Assembly: GCF_002294725.1 (NCBI RefSeq)
Contig: NZ_NSFT01000009.1
Location: 62,001-126,000, forward strand
DNA length: 64,000 nucleotides
Source: Mesorhizobium sp. WSM4313
GTDB taxonomy: Bacteria > Pseudomonadota > Alphaproteobacteria > Rhizobiales > Rhizobiaceae
Direction: 5' to 3'
Under the pieces are notes generated by a model. That model did no database searches. It saw nothing but the letters and a program-made list of their open reading frames with translations, and was not told the DNA's origin. Position 1 is the first letter of the stretch. Each line of letters starts with the position of its first letter. Positions 8,646 to 17,583 of this stretch are shown in pieces. The translations under genes were made by a program, and so were the position numbers.

Positions 8646-11063
8646 ATGCGTACTCATGCACAAGCCGTTGTCATTGGCGGTGGTCTGATCGGCTGCTCGA
8701 TCCTCTATCATCTCGCCAAGTTCGGCTGGACGGATGTCCTGCTTCTGGAACGCAGCGAGCTGACCTCCGGTTCGACCTGGCACGCGGCCGCCAACATCCA
8801 CGGCCTGCATGATTCCACCAATATCAGCCGGCTGCAGCACTACACGATGGCGCTCTACAAGGAGCTGGAAGCGGAGACCGGCCAGGGCTGCGGTATCTTC
8901 CAGCCGGGTTCGCTCTATCTGGCCCAGACCGAGGCCCGCGAGCATCAGCTGCGGCTGCAGGAAGCCAAGGCGCGGCGCTACAAGATGAACTTCTACGAGG
9001 TCGGTCGCGACGAAGCGGAGCGACTGCATCCGCTGGTCGATTTCGACGGCATTCGCTGCGTCATGTATGAGCCGGAGGGCGGCAATGTCGATCCGTCGGG
9101 CGTGACGGCGGCTTACGCCGCAGGGGCGCGGCAGCGCGGCGCGGAAATCCATCGCTTCACCCCGGTCACGGCGACCGAGGCGCAAGCGGACGGCAGCTGG
9201 ATCGTGCGCACGCCAAAGGGCGATATCCGCACCCAATGGGTAGTCAACGCCGCCGGCCTGTGGGGCAGGGAGGTCGCCGCCATGGCCGGGCTGCAACTGC
9301 CGCTGATCCCGACCGAGCATCAGTATTTCGTCACCGAAACCATTCCGGAAATCGCTTCGATAGGACGGCGGCTGCCATCGGTCGCCGATCGCGACGGCGA
9401 ATATTATCTGCGCCAGGAAGGTTTGGGGCTGCTGATCGGCGCCTACGAACGCAACATGAAATTCTGGGCCGAGGACGGCACGCCGATGGATTTCGGCCAT
9501 GAGCTGTTTCCCGACGATCTCGACCGCATCGAGGAAAACATGATGCGCGCCATCCAGCGCGTGCCGGCGGTCGCGGCCGCCGGCGTCAAGAAGGTGATCA
9601 ACGGTCCGATGATCTGGTCTCCCGACAGCGCGGTGCTGTTCGGACCGGCGCCGGAGCTCAGCAATTATTTCTGCTGCAACGGCATTATCCCCGGCTTCTC
9701 GCAATCAGGCGGCATGGGCAAGCTCGCCGCCGAGTGGATGATCGAGGGAGAGCCTTCGCTCGACATGTTCGGCTGGGACATGGCGCGCTTCGGCCATTGG
9801 GCCGGCAAGGCCTTCACCAAGGCGCGCGTGCAGGACCAGTACAGCCACCGTTTCAAGATCCATTTCCCGAACGAGGAGCGCGCCGCCGGCCGTCCGGTGC
9901 GGACACGGCCGGTTTACGAGATGCAGAAGGAGATGGGCGCCGTGTTCGGCCTCAACTTCGGCTGGGAGCATCCGCTGTGGTTCGCGGCCGAAGGCGAGCC
10001 GCGCGAGGAAACGATCGGCTTCACTCGGCAGAACTGGTGGGGGCCGGTCGGCCGCGAGGCCCGTATGCTGCGCGAGTATGCCGGCATCATCGACATCTCC
10101 AATTTTGCCAAATACGAGGTGAAGGGTCCGGGCGCGGAGGCCTGGCTGAACGCGCTCTTCGCCAACCGCATGCCGATCAAGGTCGGCAACTCCTGCCTGA
10201 CGCCGCTGATCGGCAAGCGCGGCGGCATTGCCGGCGACTTCACCGTGACCAGACTGGCGGAAGACGAGTTCATGGTGATCGGCTCGGGCATGGCCGAACG
10301 CTTCCACCAGCGCTTCTTCAAATCGGTGCCGCTGCCGGAAGGCACGAGCTTCCGCTCGCGTACCGAGGATCTCGGCGGCTTCAACGTCGCCGGCCCGAAA
10401 TCGCGCGAGCTCCTGCAGCGGCTCACCAATGATGATCTGTCGAACGATGCCTTCCCGTTCATGCGCTCGCGGCAGATCACCGTCGCCGGCGTCGACGTCG
10501 TGGCGTTGAGGGTTTCCTTCACCGGCGATCTCGGCTGGGAGCTGCACTGCAAGTCGGCCGACCAGGTCGAGCTCTACCGCGCGTTGCTCAAGGCGGGCGC
10601 GGAAGTCGGCGCCGGGCCGGTCGGCTCACGGGCGCTGATGTCGCTGCGCGTCGAAAAGGGCTATGGCAGCTGGAGCCGCGAATACTCGCCGGAATACTGG
10701 CCGCAGGAGGTCAAGCTCGATCGCCTGATCAAGACGGACAAGCAATTCCTCAACCGCGACGCCTATCTCGCCGTCGCCGACAAGCCGGCGCGGGATGAAC
10801 TCATCATGCTTTCCGTGTCGGCCAAGGACGCGGACGCCACCGGCGGCGAGCCGATCTTCCTGCCGGACGGCACGCCGATCGGCCAGGTGTCATCGGGCGC
10901 CTATGGCTATTTCGTCGCTCAGTCGCTGGCGATGGGCTACGTCAAGGCCGGAACCGCCAAGGCCGGCGACAAGGTGACTGTCGCCATCCTCGGGCGGCCG
11001 CATGATGCGGTGCTGCTCGCGCATCCGCCCTTCGACCCGGAGGGCAAGCGGCTGCGGTCGTAA
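8646..11063 (+). CDS. Dimethylglycine/sarcosine dehydrogenase-like FAD and folate-binding protein
   Basis: The 805-residue multidomain demethylase has an N-terminal DAO-type FAD domain (about residues 5-365) with VVIGGGLIGCS. The GSTWHAA motif follows, whose histidine (H46) is the candidate for covalent flavin attachment. A short FAO_M linker domain is followed by a GcvT aminomethyltransferase domain (about 430-700) and a GcvT C-terminal barrel to the end. This architecture fits dimethylglycine or sarcosine dehydrogenases, which transfer the released methyl as methylene-tetrahydrofolate. Electrons would go to ETF or oxygen. The locus also encodes sarcosine oxidase, so the two probably handle successive or parallel N-demethylations. 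The exact substrate cannot be read from sequence; several paralogues of unknown substrate exist in soil Alphaproteobacteria. Confidence 0.9.
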   Translation: MRTHAQAVVIGGGLIGCSILYHLAKFGWTDVLLLERSELTSGSTWHAAANIHGLHDSTNISRLQHYTMALYKELEAETGQGCGIFQPGSLYLAQTEAREHQLRLQEAKARRYKMNFYEVGRDEAERLHPLVDFDGIRCVMYEPEGGNVDPSGVTAAYAAGARQRGAEIHRFTPVTATEAQADGSWIVRTPKGDIRTQWVVNAAGLWGREVAAMAGLQLPLIPTEHQYFVTETIPEIASIGRRLPSVADRDGEYYLRQEGLGLLIGAYERNMKFWAEDGTPMDFGHELFPDDLDRIEENMMRAIQRVPAVAAAGVKKVINGPMIWSPDSAVLFGPAPELSNYFCCNGIIPGFSQSGGMGKLAAEWMIEGEPSLDMFGWDMARFGHWAGKAFTKARVQDQYSHRFKIHFPNEERAAGRPVRTRPVYEMQKEMGAVFGLNFGWEHPLWFAAEGEPREETIGFTRQNWWGPVGREARMLREYAGIIDISNFAKYEVKGPGAEAWLNALFANRMPIKVGNSCLTPLIGKRGGIAGDFTVTRLAEDEFMVIGSGMAERFHQRFFKSVPLPEGTSFRSRTEDLGGFNVAGPKSRELLQRLTNDDLSNDAFPFMRSRQITVAGVDVVALRVSFTGDLGWELHCKSADQVELYRALLKAGAEVGAGPVGSRALMSLRVEKGYGSWSREYSPEYWPQEVKLDRLIKTDKQFLNRDAYLAVADKPARDELIMLSVSAKDADATGGEPIFLPDGTPIGQVSSGAYGYFVAQSLAMGYVKAGTAKAGDKVTVAILGRPHDAVLLAHPPFDPEGKRLRS

Positions 11064-11132
11064 GTCGCCAAGCCGCTGGAAGCGCACGAAATTCGAAGAG
11101 GGCCTCAACTACGAAAACAAAAGGGGAATCGC

Positions 11133-12035
11133 ATGATCAAACGGCATTTGCTGGGCACGATGCTTGCCCTGGTTCTGACGTCCGCCGCGCAGGCGGCCGA
11201 CGTTAAGGTGGTCAACGACGACGCGTGGTTCGCCGAAGGTCCGAGCTGGTATCAGGACAAGCTGTTCTACGTCGAATATGGCCGCGGCACGGTCACCGTC
11301 TGGGACGGCAAGAAGAACGACATTTTCTGGAAGATGGATGGCTGCGGCCCCTCGGCCGTGCTGCCGACCACCACCGGCGAGTTCCTCGTCACCTGCTACG
11401 ACAACAACACGATCGGCCGCATCTCGGCCGACGGCAAGACGCTGCCTGCCTATGACAAGGACACGGACGGCAAGCCGTTCATCGGACCGAACGATTTCGC
11501 GCCGGACAAGGATGGTGGCGTCTATTTCACGGGCTCCGGCAAGGGCGGTCCGCTGATCGACGCTTCGGCCTATTACATCGGCAAGGACGGCAGCGTGAAG
11601 AAGGTCGCCGGCGACCTGCACAATGCCAACGGCCTTGTCATGTCGAATGACGGCAAGATCCTCTATCTGGTCGAGACCGAGGACAACCGGATCATCGAGT
11701 TCGACGTTTCGTCCGACCACACCTTGAGCAACCGCCGCGTGTTCCTGCGGCTCGACGATCTGTTCCCGAACCAGCCGCATATCTGGCCCGACGGCATCAA
11801 GATGGACAAAGAAGGCGAGATGTATATCGGCCAGAGCCCGCGCTCGCTCGACTCGCCAGGCAAGATCATCGTCGTGGACAAAGACGCCAAGCTCTTGCGC
11901 ACGCTTTCGGTGCCGTCGCCGTCGATGCCGAACTTCGCCTTCGGACCGGACGAGAAGGTGCTTTATGTGATGGCGCTCGACCAGATCGATGCAGCACCCT
12001 GGCACGGCAAGGTCTATGAGGTGCCGAATAAATAG
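11133..12035 (+). CDS. Exported SMP-30/gluconolactonase-like beta-propeller protein
   Basis: The 300-residue protein has a clear Sec signal peptide (MIKRHLLGTMLALVLTSAAQA, cleavage after about residue 22) and an SMP-30/gluconolactonase-type six-bladed propeller. It shows the AEGPSWYQDKLFYVEY opening with the usual first metal-binding glutamate, GPNDFAPDKDGGVYFTGSG, HNANGLVMSNDGKILYLVET and WPDGIKMDKEGEMYIGQ repeats. A periplasmic lactonase or esterase is likely. It follows the demethylase by 69 bases on the same strand behind an AAGGGG sequence, so co-expression is plausible, although no metabolic link is evident. Such proteins act on sugar lactones or other small lactones; the substrate here is unknown. 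Confidence 0.85.
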   Translation: MIKRHLLGTMLALVLTSAAQAADVKVVNDDAWFAEGPSWYQDKLFYVEYGRGTVTVWDGKKNDIFWKMDGCGPSAVLPTTTGEFLVTCYDNNTIGRISADGKTLPAYDKDTDGKPFIGPNDFAPDKDGGVYFTGSGKGGPLIDASAYYIGKDGSVKKVAGDLHNANGLVMSNDGKILYLVETEDNRIIEFDVSSDHTLSNRRVFLRLDDLFPNQPHIWPDGIKMDKEGEMYIGQSPRSLDSPGKIIVVDKDAKLLRTLSVPSPSMPNFAFGPDEKVLYVMALDQIDAAPWHGKVYEVPNK

Positions 12036-12051
12036 AGACTTCGCTGGTAAC

Positions 12052-12076
12052 GGCTCGGTGGCTTAGCCGCCGAACC
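12052..12076. terminator. Possible bidirectional terminator between convergent genes
   Basis: An imperfect 11-base inverted repeat (GGCTCGGTGGC with GCCGCCGAACC, loop TTA) sits where the SMP-30 gene and the deacetylase gene converge and overlaps the deacetylase stop codon at 12063. Nine of eleven pairs match and the others are G-T wobbles. No T-tract is seen. Confidence 0.35.
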
Positions 12077-12980
12077 GGTCCAGCCAGTGGCGGGCGAGGT
12101 CGGAGCGGCGGCAGACCCAGATGTCGGGATTGGCGGTGATCTTGTCGAGGAAGCGATCCAGCCCGACCATTCGCCCCGGCCGCGCCGCCAGCCGGCAATG
12201 CAGCGACACCGTCATCATGCGCGGGGTCTTCTGGCCTTCCTTCAGCAGCCAGTCGACGCCGTCGCTGACATAGTCGAAGAACTGGCTACCGGTCTCCAAG
12301 CCTGAACCGCGCGAAAAGCGGCTGTCATTGTTGTCGAAGCTGTGCGGCACGACGAGGTGCCGCTTGGCGCCGACATCGACGAAATAGGGCAGGTCGTCAT
12401 TGTAGTCGTCGCAGTCGAACAGGAAGCCGCCATGCTCGACTACCAGCCTTCTCGTGTTGAGGCTTGGCCGGCCGGTGTACCACCCGAGGGGATCGATGCC
12501 GGTGATGTTTCGCACCGTGTCCACCGTCATGGCGATGTGCTGGCGCTCTTCCTCCTCGCTGAGCGGGGCGTAGTCGATCCAGCGCCAGCCGTGGCAGACG
12601 ATGTCGCTGCCAAGTGCTGCGATCGCCTTGCCAGCCGCCGGGTTGATCTCAAGCGCGCGCCCGACAATGTAGAAGGTCGGGATGACGCCCTTGTCCCGGA
12701 ACAGCGAGATGAGCCGCCAGACGCCGACACGCGAACCGTATTCATAAAGCGATTCCATGTTGCGGTTGCGCAGGCCCGGCACGGCGGGCGCGACGGCAAG
12801 GTCGGACAGGATCGTTTCGGAAACGCCGTCGCCTTCGCCGATCGAGTATTCGGCACCTTCCTCGTAATTGACGACGATGTTGAGCGCCAATTTCACGCCG
12901 CCCGGCCACTCGGCCGGCGGAGGCCGCTCGCCATAGCCGATGAAATCGCGGGCGGGCAGATACGGCGCGTCTGACGTCAT
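12063..12980 (-). CDS. Polysaccharide deacetylase-family protein, PuuE allantoinase-like
   Basis: The 305-residue protein has the PuuE-like NodB fold: LALNIVVNYEEGAEYS near residue 30, DIVCHGWRWIDY near residue 125 and GWYTGRPSLNTRRLV near 165. Late in the protein is SLHCRLAARPGRM, corresponding to the GRPARI-type loop of PuuE proteins. Relatives include metal-independent allantoinases and other cyclic-amide or N-acyl hydrolases, and no signal peptide is present, so it is cytoplasmic. It lies 22 bases downstream of an aminotransferase gene on the same strand and probably forms a two-gene operon with it. No other purine or allantoin genes are seen in the window, so an allantoinase function is not supported by context. 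Confidence 0.82.
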   Translation of the reverse strand: MTSDAPYLPARDFIGYGERPPPAEWPGGVKLALNIVVNYEEGAEYSIGEGDGVSETILSDLAVAPAVPGLRNRNMESLYEYGSRVGVWRLISLFRDKGVIPTFYIVGRALEINPAAGKAIAALGSDIVCHGWRWIDYAPLSEEEERQHIAMTVDTVRNITGIDPLGWYTGRPSLNTRRLVVEHGGFLFDCDDYNDDLPYFVDVGAKRHLVVPHSFDNNDSRFSRGSGLETGSQFFDYVSDGVDWLLKEGQKTPRMMTVSLHCRLAARPGRMVGLDRFLDKITANPDIWVCRRSDLARHWLDRFGG

Positions 12981-13002
12981 GAAATCCCCTCGGATGAAGC
13001 CC

Positions 13003-14079
13003 TTACCAGCATTGCCGGTCGCGCAGGGCGCCCAGGATACGCAGCGCGCGGTCCATGACTTCCTGCGGCCCGATCGTGATGCGCAGGCAGTCGGTCAGGC
13101 CGTAACCGGAGAGGCCGCGCACGATAATGTCGACGCCGCGCAGGGCACTGTCGGCGGCGGCCGCTGCCGCCGCGTCGGCAAAGCGGATCAGGACGAAATT
13201 GGTCCGGCTCTCGGGGACCTCATATCCGGCGGCTCGCAAGCCTTGCGCGAAGCGGTCGCGAATGTCGGCGGTGCGGGTTACGATTGCGCGCATATAGGCT
13301 TGGTCCTCTAGCGCCGCGGCGGCCATGGCGAGGCTCACCGTCGAGACCTGGTTGGAGTTCTGCATCTTGCGCACCTCGGCGGCGATCCGCGGCGCGAACA
13401 AGCCCCAGCCGATGCGCGCGCCGGCCAGCCCATATGCCTTGGACAGACTACGCAGGATGACGGTGTCGCCGCGCCCGGCCAGCGCGAAGACGGCTTGCGG
13501 ATCCTGATCGTCGAATTCGCCATAGGCTTGGTCGACCATCAGGAGAACGTCGCCGGGAAGGGCCGCGCGCAGGCGCAGCAGCTCCGCGTTCTTGATGCGC
13601 GTGCCGGTCGGGTTGCCCGGATTGCAGACGAACACGATACGTGTCGCCGACGTCACCGCCGCCAGGACGGCGTCGATCGAGACCTCAAAGCCGCGCTCCT
13701 GCGCTTTGGCATAGGTCGCCCCGACGCGCGCGGCCGGCGAGGCGGCGAAATTATAGGCATAGTCTGTACCCAGCACGTCAGCGCCCGGTCCGGCGAAGGC
13801 CGCGATGGTACAGGCAATCAGCTCCATCGAACCCGCGCCGCACAGGATGAGATCACGCTCGATCCCATAGGATCTTGCGATCGCGTCGCGCAGCAAGGTC
13901 CAGTCCGGGTCCGGGTAGAGATGGCTGCCTGCCACAGCGACCCGGCCGGCTTCGATTGCCTTCGGGCTAGGCGGGAAGGCGCTCTCGTTCTGGGCTAGCG
14001 TGGGCCGGTCGAAGCCACCGAAATTCGCCAAGGCAAAAGCGGACATGGCCTGGACATGGGTAGTTGCTTTCACAGGCAC
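13003..14079 (-). CDS. PLP-dependent aminotransferase, HisC-like class I/II
   Basis: The 358-residue fold-type I aminotransferase resembles histidinol-phosphate aminotransferases. Key signatures are CNPGNPTGT at residues 152-160, MVDQAYGEF with the PLP-contacting D183 and Y186, and SLSKAYGLAGARIGWG with K214 as the Schiff-base lysine. The second PLP-binding arginine is expected in the C-terminal LRITIGPQEVMDRAL stretch. No other his genes are near, and the partner gene is a PuuE-like hydrolase 22 bases downstream. The pair therefore more likely serves degradation of an amino compound than histidine synthesis. The 256 bases upstream of it, up to the betaine permease stop at 14336, contain no other gene and presumably its promoter. 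Confidence 0.87.
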   Translation of the reverse strand: MPVKATTHVQAMSAFALANFGGFDRPTLAQNESAFPPSPKAIEAGRVAVAGSHLYPDPDWTLLRDAIARSYGIERDLILCGAGSMELIACTIAAFAGPGADVLGTDYAYNFAASPAARVGATYAKAQERGFEVSIDAVLAAVTSATRIVFVCNPGNPTGTRIKNAELLRLRAALPGDVLLMVDQAYGEFDDQDPQAVFALAGRGDTVILRSLSKAYGLAGARIGWGLFAPRIAAEVRKMQNSNQVSTVSLAMAAAALEDQAYMRAIVTRTADIRDRFAQGLRAAGYEVPESRTNFVLIRFADAAAAAAADSALRGVDIIVRGLSGYGLTDCLRITIGPQEVMDRALRILGALRDRQCW

Positions 14080-14335
14080 GGCATATCCATGCAGGTCTGG
14101 CGACCAAATTTGTCGGCAAGGTCTTCCGGAACGGAAGCTATGGCACCGCGACCAAGCCGCAAAGCAAAATTAGCCGGTGCAATGACTGCGGGAATCTGGC
14201 CCATGGGAGGGGCCATGTCCAGGCTCTTTTCTTGGATCACATAGGCCGGCCTGAAGTCTCTGCTATCAGCGCCTCCGGGCTAATCATGTTATTTTTCAAT
14301 GACTTATCGATTTCGCGGCCTTGTGGGCGTCAGAT

Positions 14336-16432
14336 TCAGCTGACTTCGTCGGCCCTGCCGCTGACGCCCGCCTGGATCAGCCGGTCGGCGAGGATCGCCA
14401 GGAAGGCGATCGACAGGCCGGCGATCAGGCCCATGCCGGCATCGGCCTTGCCGAGCGCGACATAGACTGCCTGGCCAAGATCGCGCGTGCCGACGAGCGC
14501 GGCGATTGCCAGCATCGACAGCGCCGCCATGATGGTCTGGTTGAGGCCAAGCATGACGACCGGCAAAGCCAGCGGCAGCTTGGCCTGCAGCAAGGTCTGC
14601 ATCGGCGTCGCGCCCATCTGCTCGACCGCCTCGACGACATCGGGACGGACATGCCGCAGCCCGTGCTCGACATAGCGGATCGGCGGCACGATGGCGTAGA
14701 GCATGATGGCGATCAGCGCCGTGAACTCGCCCACCTTGAAGAACATCAGCGCCGGGATGAGGAAGACGAATTGCGGCATCGTCTGCAGCGCGTCGCAGAT
14801 CGGCTTCAGGATATGCGAGACGCGATCGCTGTGCGCCGCCCATGTGCCGAGCGCGCCGCCGATCAGAAGGCAGAGCAGGACCGCCAGCGTGCAGAGGTAG
14901 AGCGACTGCACCAGTTGCGGCCACAGCCCGTTGACCAGGATCAGCCCGAAGCCGACAAGCGCGAAAAAACCGAGCCGCGGCCCGGCCACCTGGCCGGCAA
15001 GCAACGCGACGGCAAGGATGAAGGCAGGCCAGGGGAGATCGAGAAAGCCGGTATAGAGAACAAGGCCGGCGGCCAGCACGGCCAGCGCCCCGCGCCAACC
15101 GAAGCCGCGCAGCGCCAACACGGCCAAGGCCAGCACCAGGACGAGATAGGCGGCGAGCACCGAAAATGGCAATGTGAAGCCCCACATTGCCGGCGTCGCC
15201 GAGCCGGCAATGCCGACGCGCATCGGCAGAAGCAGGCAGTAGAGCACCGCATTGCGCACGCCGTTGAAGAACCAGGCGTAGTCGCGCACGAGCGCCAGCA
15301 GCCATTGGTTGACGGCGCCCATCTGCGTGCGCAGACCGGTTTCCGGCAGAAGCGCCGCATCTGGCGCGGCCAATCGGATGACCACGGCGAGAGCCAGCGC
15401 ACCCGCTAGTGACAAGGCCAACCGGCGCGGCGTCATCCAGCGCATGGCGGGCGTCGGCCCGGTCTCCGGCGCCTTCGCGAAGCCGATGGTGAGGCGGTCG
15501 ATGAGGATGGCGAGCAGCGCGATGACGAGGCCGGAGAGGATGCTCTGGCCGAACTCGGCCTTGCGCATCGAGGAGAGCACCTCCCAGCCAATATCCTCGA
15601 AGCCACCGATAATGGCGGCGACGATGACCATCGACAGCGCCGCCATGGTCGTCTGGTTGAAGCCGACGAGAAGCTGCGGCAGCGCCGTCGGCACCTCGAC
15701 CTGCCAGAATTGCTGACGGCGTGTGCAGCCGCTCATCAAGCCGGCCTCGCTGATGGCCGCCGGCACACGGTCCAATCCGAGCATGGTGTTGCGGACCATC
15801 GGCGGCGTCGCATAGATCGCCGAGGCGATCAGCCCAACCACCGGACCGAAGCCGAACAGGAGCAGGAGCGGAATGAGATAGGCGAAGGCCGGCACCGTCT
15901 GCATCAGGTCGAGCGCGCCGAGCAGGACCGGACGCCAGCGCGGGCGGGCGTAACCCAGAAAGCCAAGCAGGAAGCCGAGCACGGTGGAGATCGGCACCGC
16001 CAGCAGCACCAGCGCCAGCGTGTTCATGCTCTGCGGCCAGTAGCCGGCGAGCAGGATATAGGCGAGCGTGGCGAGCGCGAAGATCGCCAACCGCTCACCG
16101 CCCGACTTCAGCGCAAGGGCGGCGATCGCCAGCATCACCGCCGGCCAGGGCAGCCAGGCGAGCGCCAGCCGCGCGCCGCGCATCGGCGCATCGAGCAAAG
16201 CGGACAGCGCCCGGAAGGCTGGTTGGATGACGGCGACGACAATGTCGGTCACGGCGTTGATGTAGGTAGCCAGCGGCAGCGTCCATTGCTTGGGGAAATT
16301 GACCAGCCAGGGAAGCTCGGTTTTGAGAAGCAGGCAAAGCGCCGTCAGCACGGCCAGGCCGCACCAAGGCAGAAGCGCCGGTTCCACCACGAACCGCGAT
16401 GAGGGTCGAAATGCCGCGGCCGGCGCCGTCAT
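14336..16432 (-). CDS. Glycine betaine/proline-type ABC permease with two fused permease domains
   Basis: The 698-residue inner-membrane protein contains two ProW-type permease domains in one chain. The first (about residues 130-330) contains the coupling-loop segment AISEAGLMSGCTRRQQFWQVEVPTAL-type sequence and the TTMAALSMVIVAAIIG helix. The second (about 500-690) contains the equivalent DVVEAVEQMGATPMQTL and TIMAALSMLAIAALVG segments. The repeated MAALSM motif shows the internal duplication. Fused double permeases of this size are known among rhizobial betaine transporters. Its start overlaps the ATPase stop by 4 bases, and together with the upstream binding protein it forms a complete importer for quaternary ammonium compounds such as glycine betaine, proline betaine or carnitine. 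The ligand is not determinable from sequence. Confidence 0.9.
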   Translation of the reverse strand: MTAPAAAFRPSSRFVVEPALLPWCGLAVLTALCLLLKTELPWLVNFPKQWTLPLATYINAVTDIVVAVIQPAFRALSALLDAPMRGARLALAWLPWPAVMLAIAALALKSGGERLAIFALATLAYILLAGYWPQSMNTLALVLLAVPISTVLGFLLGFLGYARPRWRPVLLGALDLMQTVPAFAYLIPLLLLFGFGPVVGLIASAIYATPPMVRNTMLGLDRVPAAISEAGLMSGCTRRQQFWQVEVPTALPQLLVGFNQTTMAALSMVIVAAIIGGFEDIGWEVLSSMRKAEFGQSILSGLVIALLAILIDRLTIGFAKAPETGPTPAMRWMTPRRLALSLAGALALAVVIRLAAPDAALLPETGLRTQMGAVNQWLLALVRDYAWFFNGVRNAVLYCLLLPMRVGIAGSATPAMWGFTLPFSVLAAYLVLVLALAVLALRGFGWRGALAVLAAGLVLYTGFLDLPWPAFILAVALLAGQVAGPRLGFFALVGFGLILVNGLWPQLVQSLYLCTLAVLLCLLIGGALGTWAAHSDRVSHILKPICDALQTMPQFVFLIPALMFFKVGEFTALIAIMLYAIVPPIRYVEHGLRHVRPDVVEAVEQMGATPMQTLLQAKLPLALPVVMLGLNQTIMAALSMLAIAALVGTRDLGQAVYVALGKADAGMGLIAGLSIAFLAILADRLIQAGVSGRADEVS

Positions 16433-17490
16433 GAGTTCTTGCGCCTTGCCTGCTCGCGTTCGAGCACCGCGAGCACGGCGCTGGCGTCGAGCACCGCCGG
16501 CGGGCTGTCACCCACCCCGGAAACGGTGAAGGCCGTGGCGCCCGCGGCGAGTTGCGGGATGAGCGCCTCGAGGCTGGTGTCGGCGACGACGCTTCGTTCC
16601 GGCAACAGCGCGCCATTGGCGGGCGTGGCGATGTCGCCGGCCGTGATGACGCGCAACAGCGGCATGTCCTCGGTGAACTGCGCGACATAGTCGTCGGCCG
16701 GGTTGAGCACGATGTCGGCGGGACGGCCGATTTGCACGATCTTGCCGGCCCGCATGATCGCCAGCCTGTCGGCAAGCCGGAAGGCCTCGGCGATATCGTG
16801 GGTGATGAAGATGATAGTCTTCTTCAGCATGCGCTGCAGGCGCAGGAACTCATCCTGCATCTGCTTGCGGATCAGCGGATCGAGCGCCGAGAACGGCTCG
16901 TCGAGAAACCAGAGCTCCGGCCCCACCGCAAGCGAACGGGCGATGCCGACGCGCTGCTGCTGGCCGCCGGAGAGCTGGTGCGGGAAGGATGCCTCGCGGC
17001 CTTCGAGTCCGACCAGCGCGATCATCTCGCGGGCGCGCGCCTCGCGTTCCTTCGCCGGCTTGCCCTGAATTTTCAGCGGGAAGGCGACATTGCCCAACAC
17101 GTTCAGATGCGGCAGCAGGCCGAAATTCTGGAACACCATGCCCATGGCGTGGCGGCGCAGCTCGATCAGCTCCTTGCCGCTGGCGGCAAGCAGGTTCCTA
17201 CCGTCGAGCACTATCTCGCCGGCGCTCGGCTCGACCAGGCGCGACAGGCAGCGCACCAGGGTCGACTTGCCGGAGCCGGACAGACCCATGATGACGAATA
17301 TCTCGCCGGTCGCCACCTCGAAGCTGGCATCGACCACGGCCGGCAGGTGCGCCTCGGCGCGCAGGCGCTCGGCCAGCGCATCGGGATCGATGATATAGCC
17401 GCGCGAGTCGAAGTAATAGGCCGGGCGCCGGCCATAGACCTTCCAGACATTTCGGCAGGCAAGCTTTATCGGACGCGCGGCCGTGTTCAT
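16429..17490 (-). CDS. Glycine betaine/proline-type ABC transporter ATP-binding protein
   Basis: The 353-residue ProV/OpuAA-like ATPase has Walker A GLSGSGKST (residues 69-77), a Q-loop at MVFQNFGLLPH and signature LSGGQQQR (173-180). Walker B is LWFLDEP and the switch histidine is in FITHD. The N-terminal extension before Walker A (about 50 residues, containing KVYG and the DPDALAERLRAEAH region) is typical of betaine importers of this type. At 353 residues it is shorter than ProV (about 400), leaving only an abbreviated CBS-like C-terminal region, so ionic-strength gating may be reduced. That makes a nutritional rather than osmotic role more likely. It is coupled to the permease gene by a 4-base overlap and lies 93 bases after the binding protein gene. 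Confidence 0.92.
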   Translation of the reverse strand: MNTAARPIKLACRNVWKVYGRRPAYYFDSRGYIIDPDALAERLRAEAHLPAVVDASFEVATGEIFVIMGLSGSGKSTLVRCLSRLVEPSAGEIVLDGRNLLAASGKELIELRRHAMGMVFQNFGLLPHLNVLGNVAFPLKIQGKPAKEREARAREMIALVGLEGREASFPHQLSGGQQQRVGIARSLAVGPELWFLDEPFSALDPLIRKQMQDEFLRLQRMLKKTIIFITHDIAEAFRLADRLAIMRAGKIVQIGRPADIVLNPADDYVAQFTEDMPLLRVITAGDIATPANGALLPERSVVADTSLEALIPQLAAGATAFTVSGVGDSPPAVLDASAVLAVLEREQARRKNS

Positions 17491-17583
17491 CCTTAACCAC
17501 CCGTGCCGATCGCCCGCCCGGCTCCGCGCAGTGCGGAAACCGGGCCTATGGTGCCCTCAGCCTTTGCCAGGCACATCGGCGAA

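Noticed and set aside
13003..14079. Assigning the aminotransferase to histidine synthesis as hisC
   Set aside because: The motifs fit but no his genes are present, and the neighbours are catabolic.
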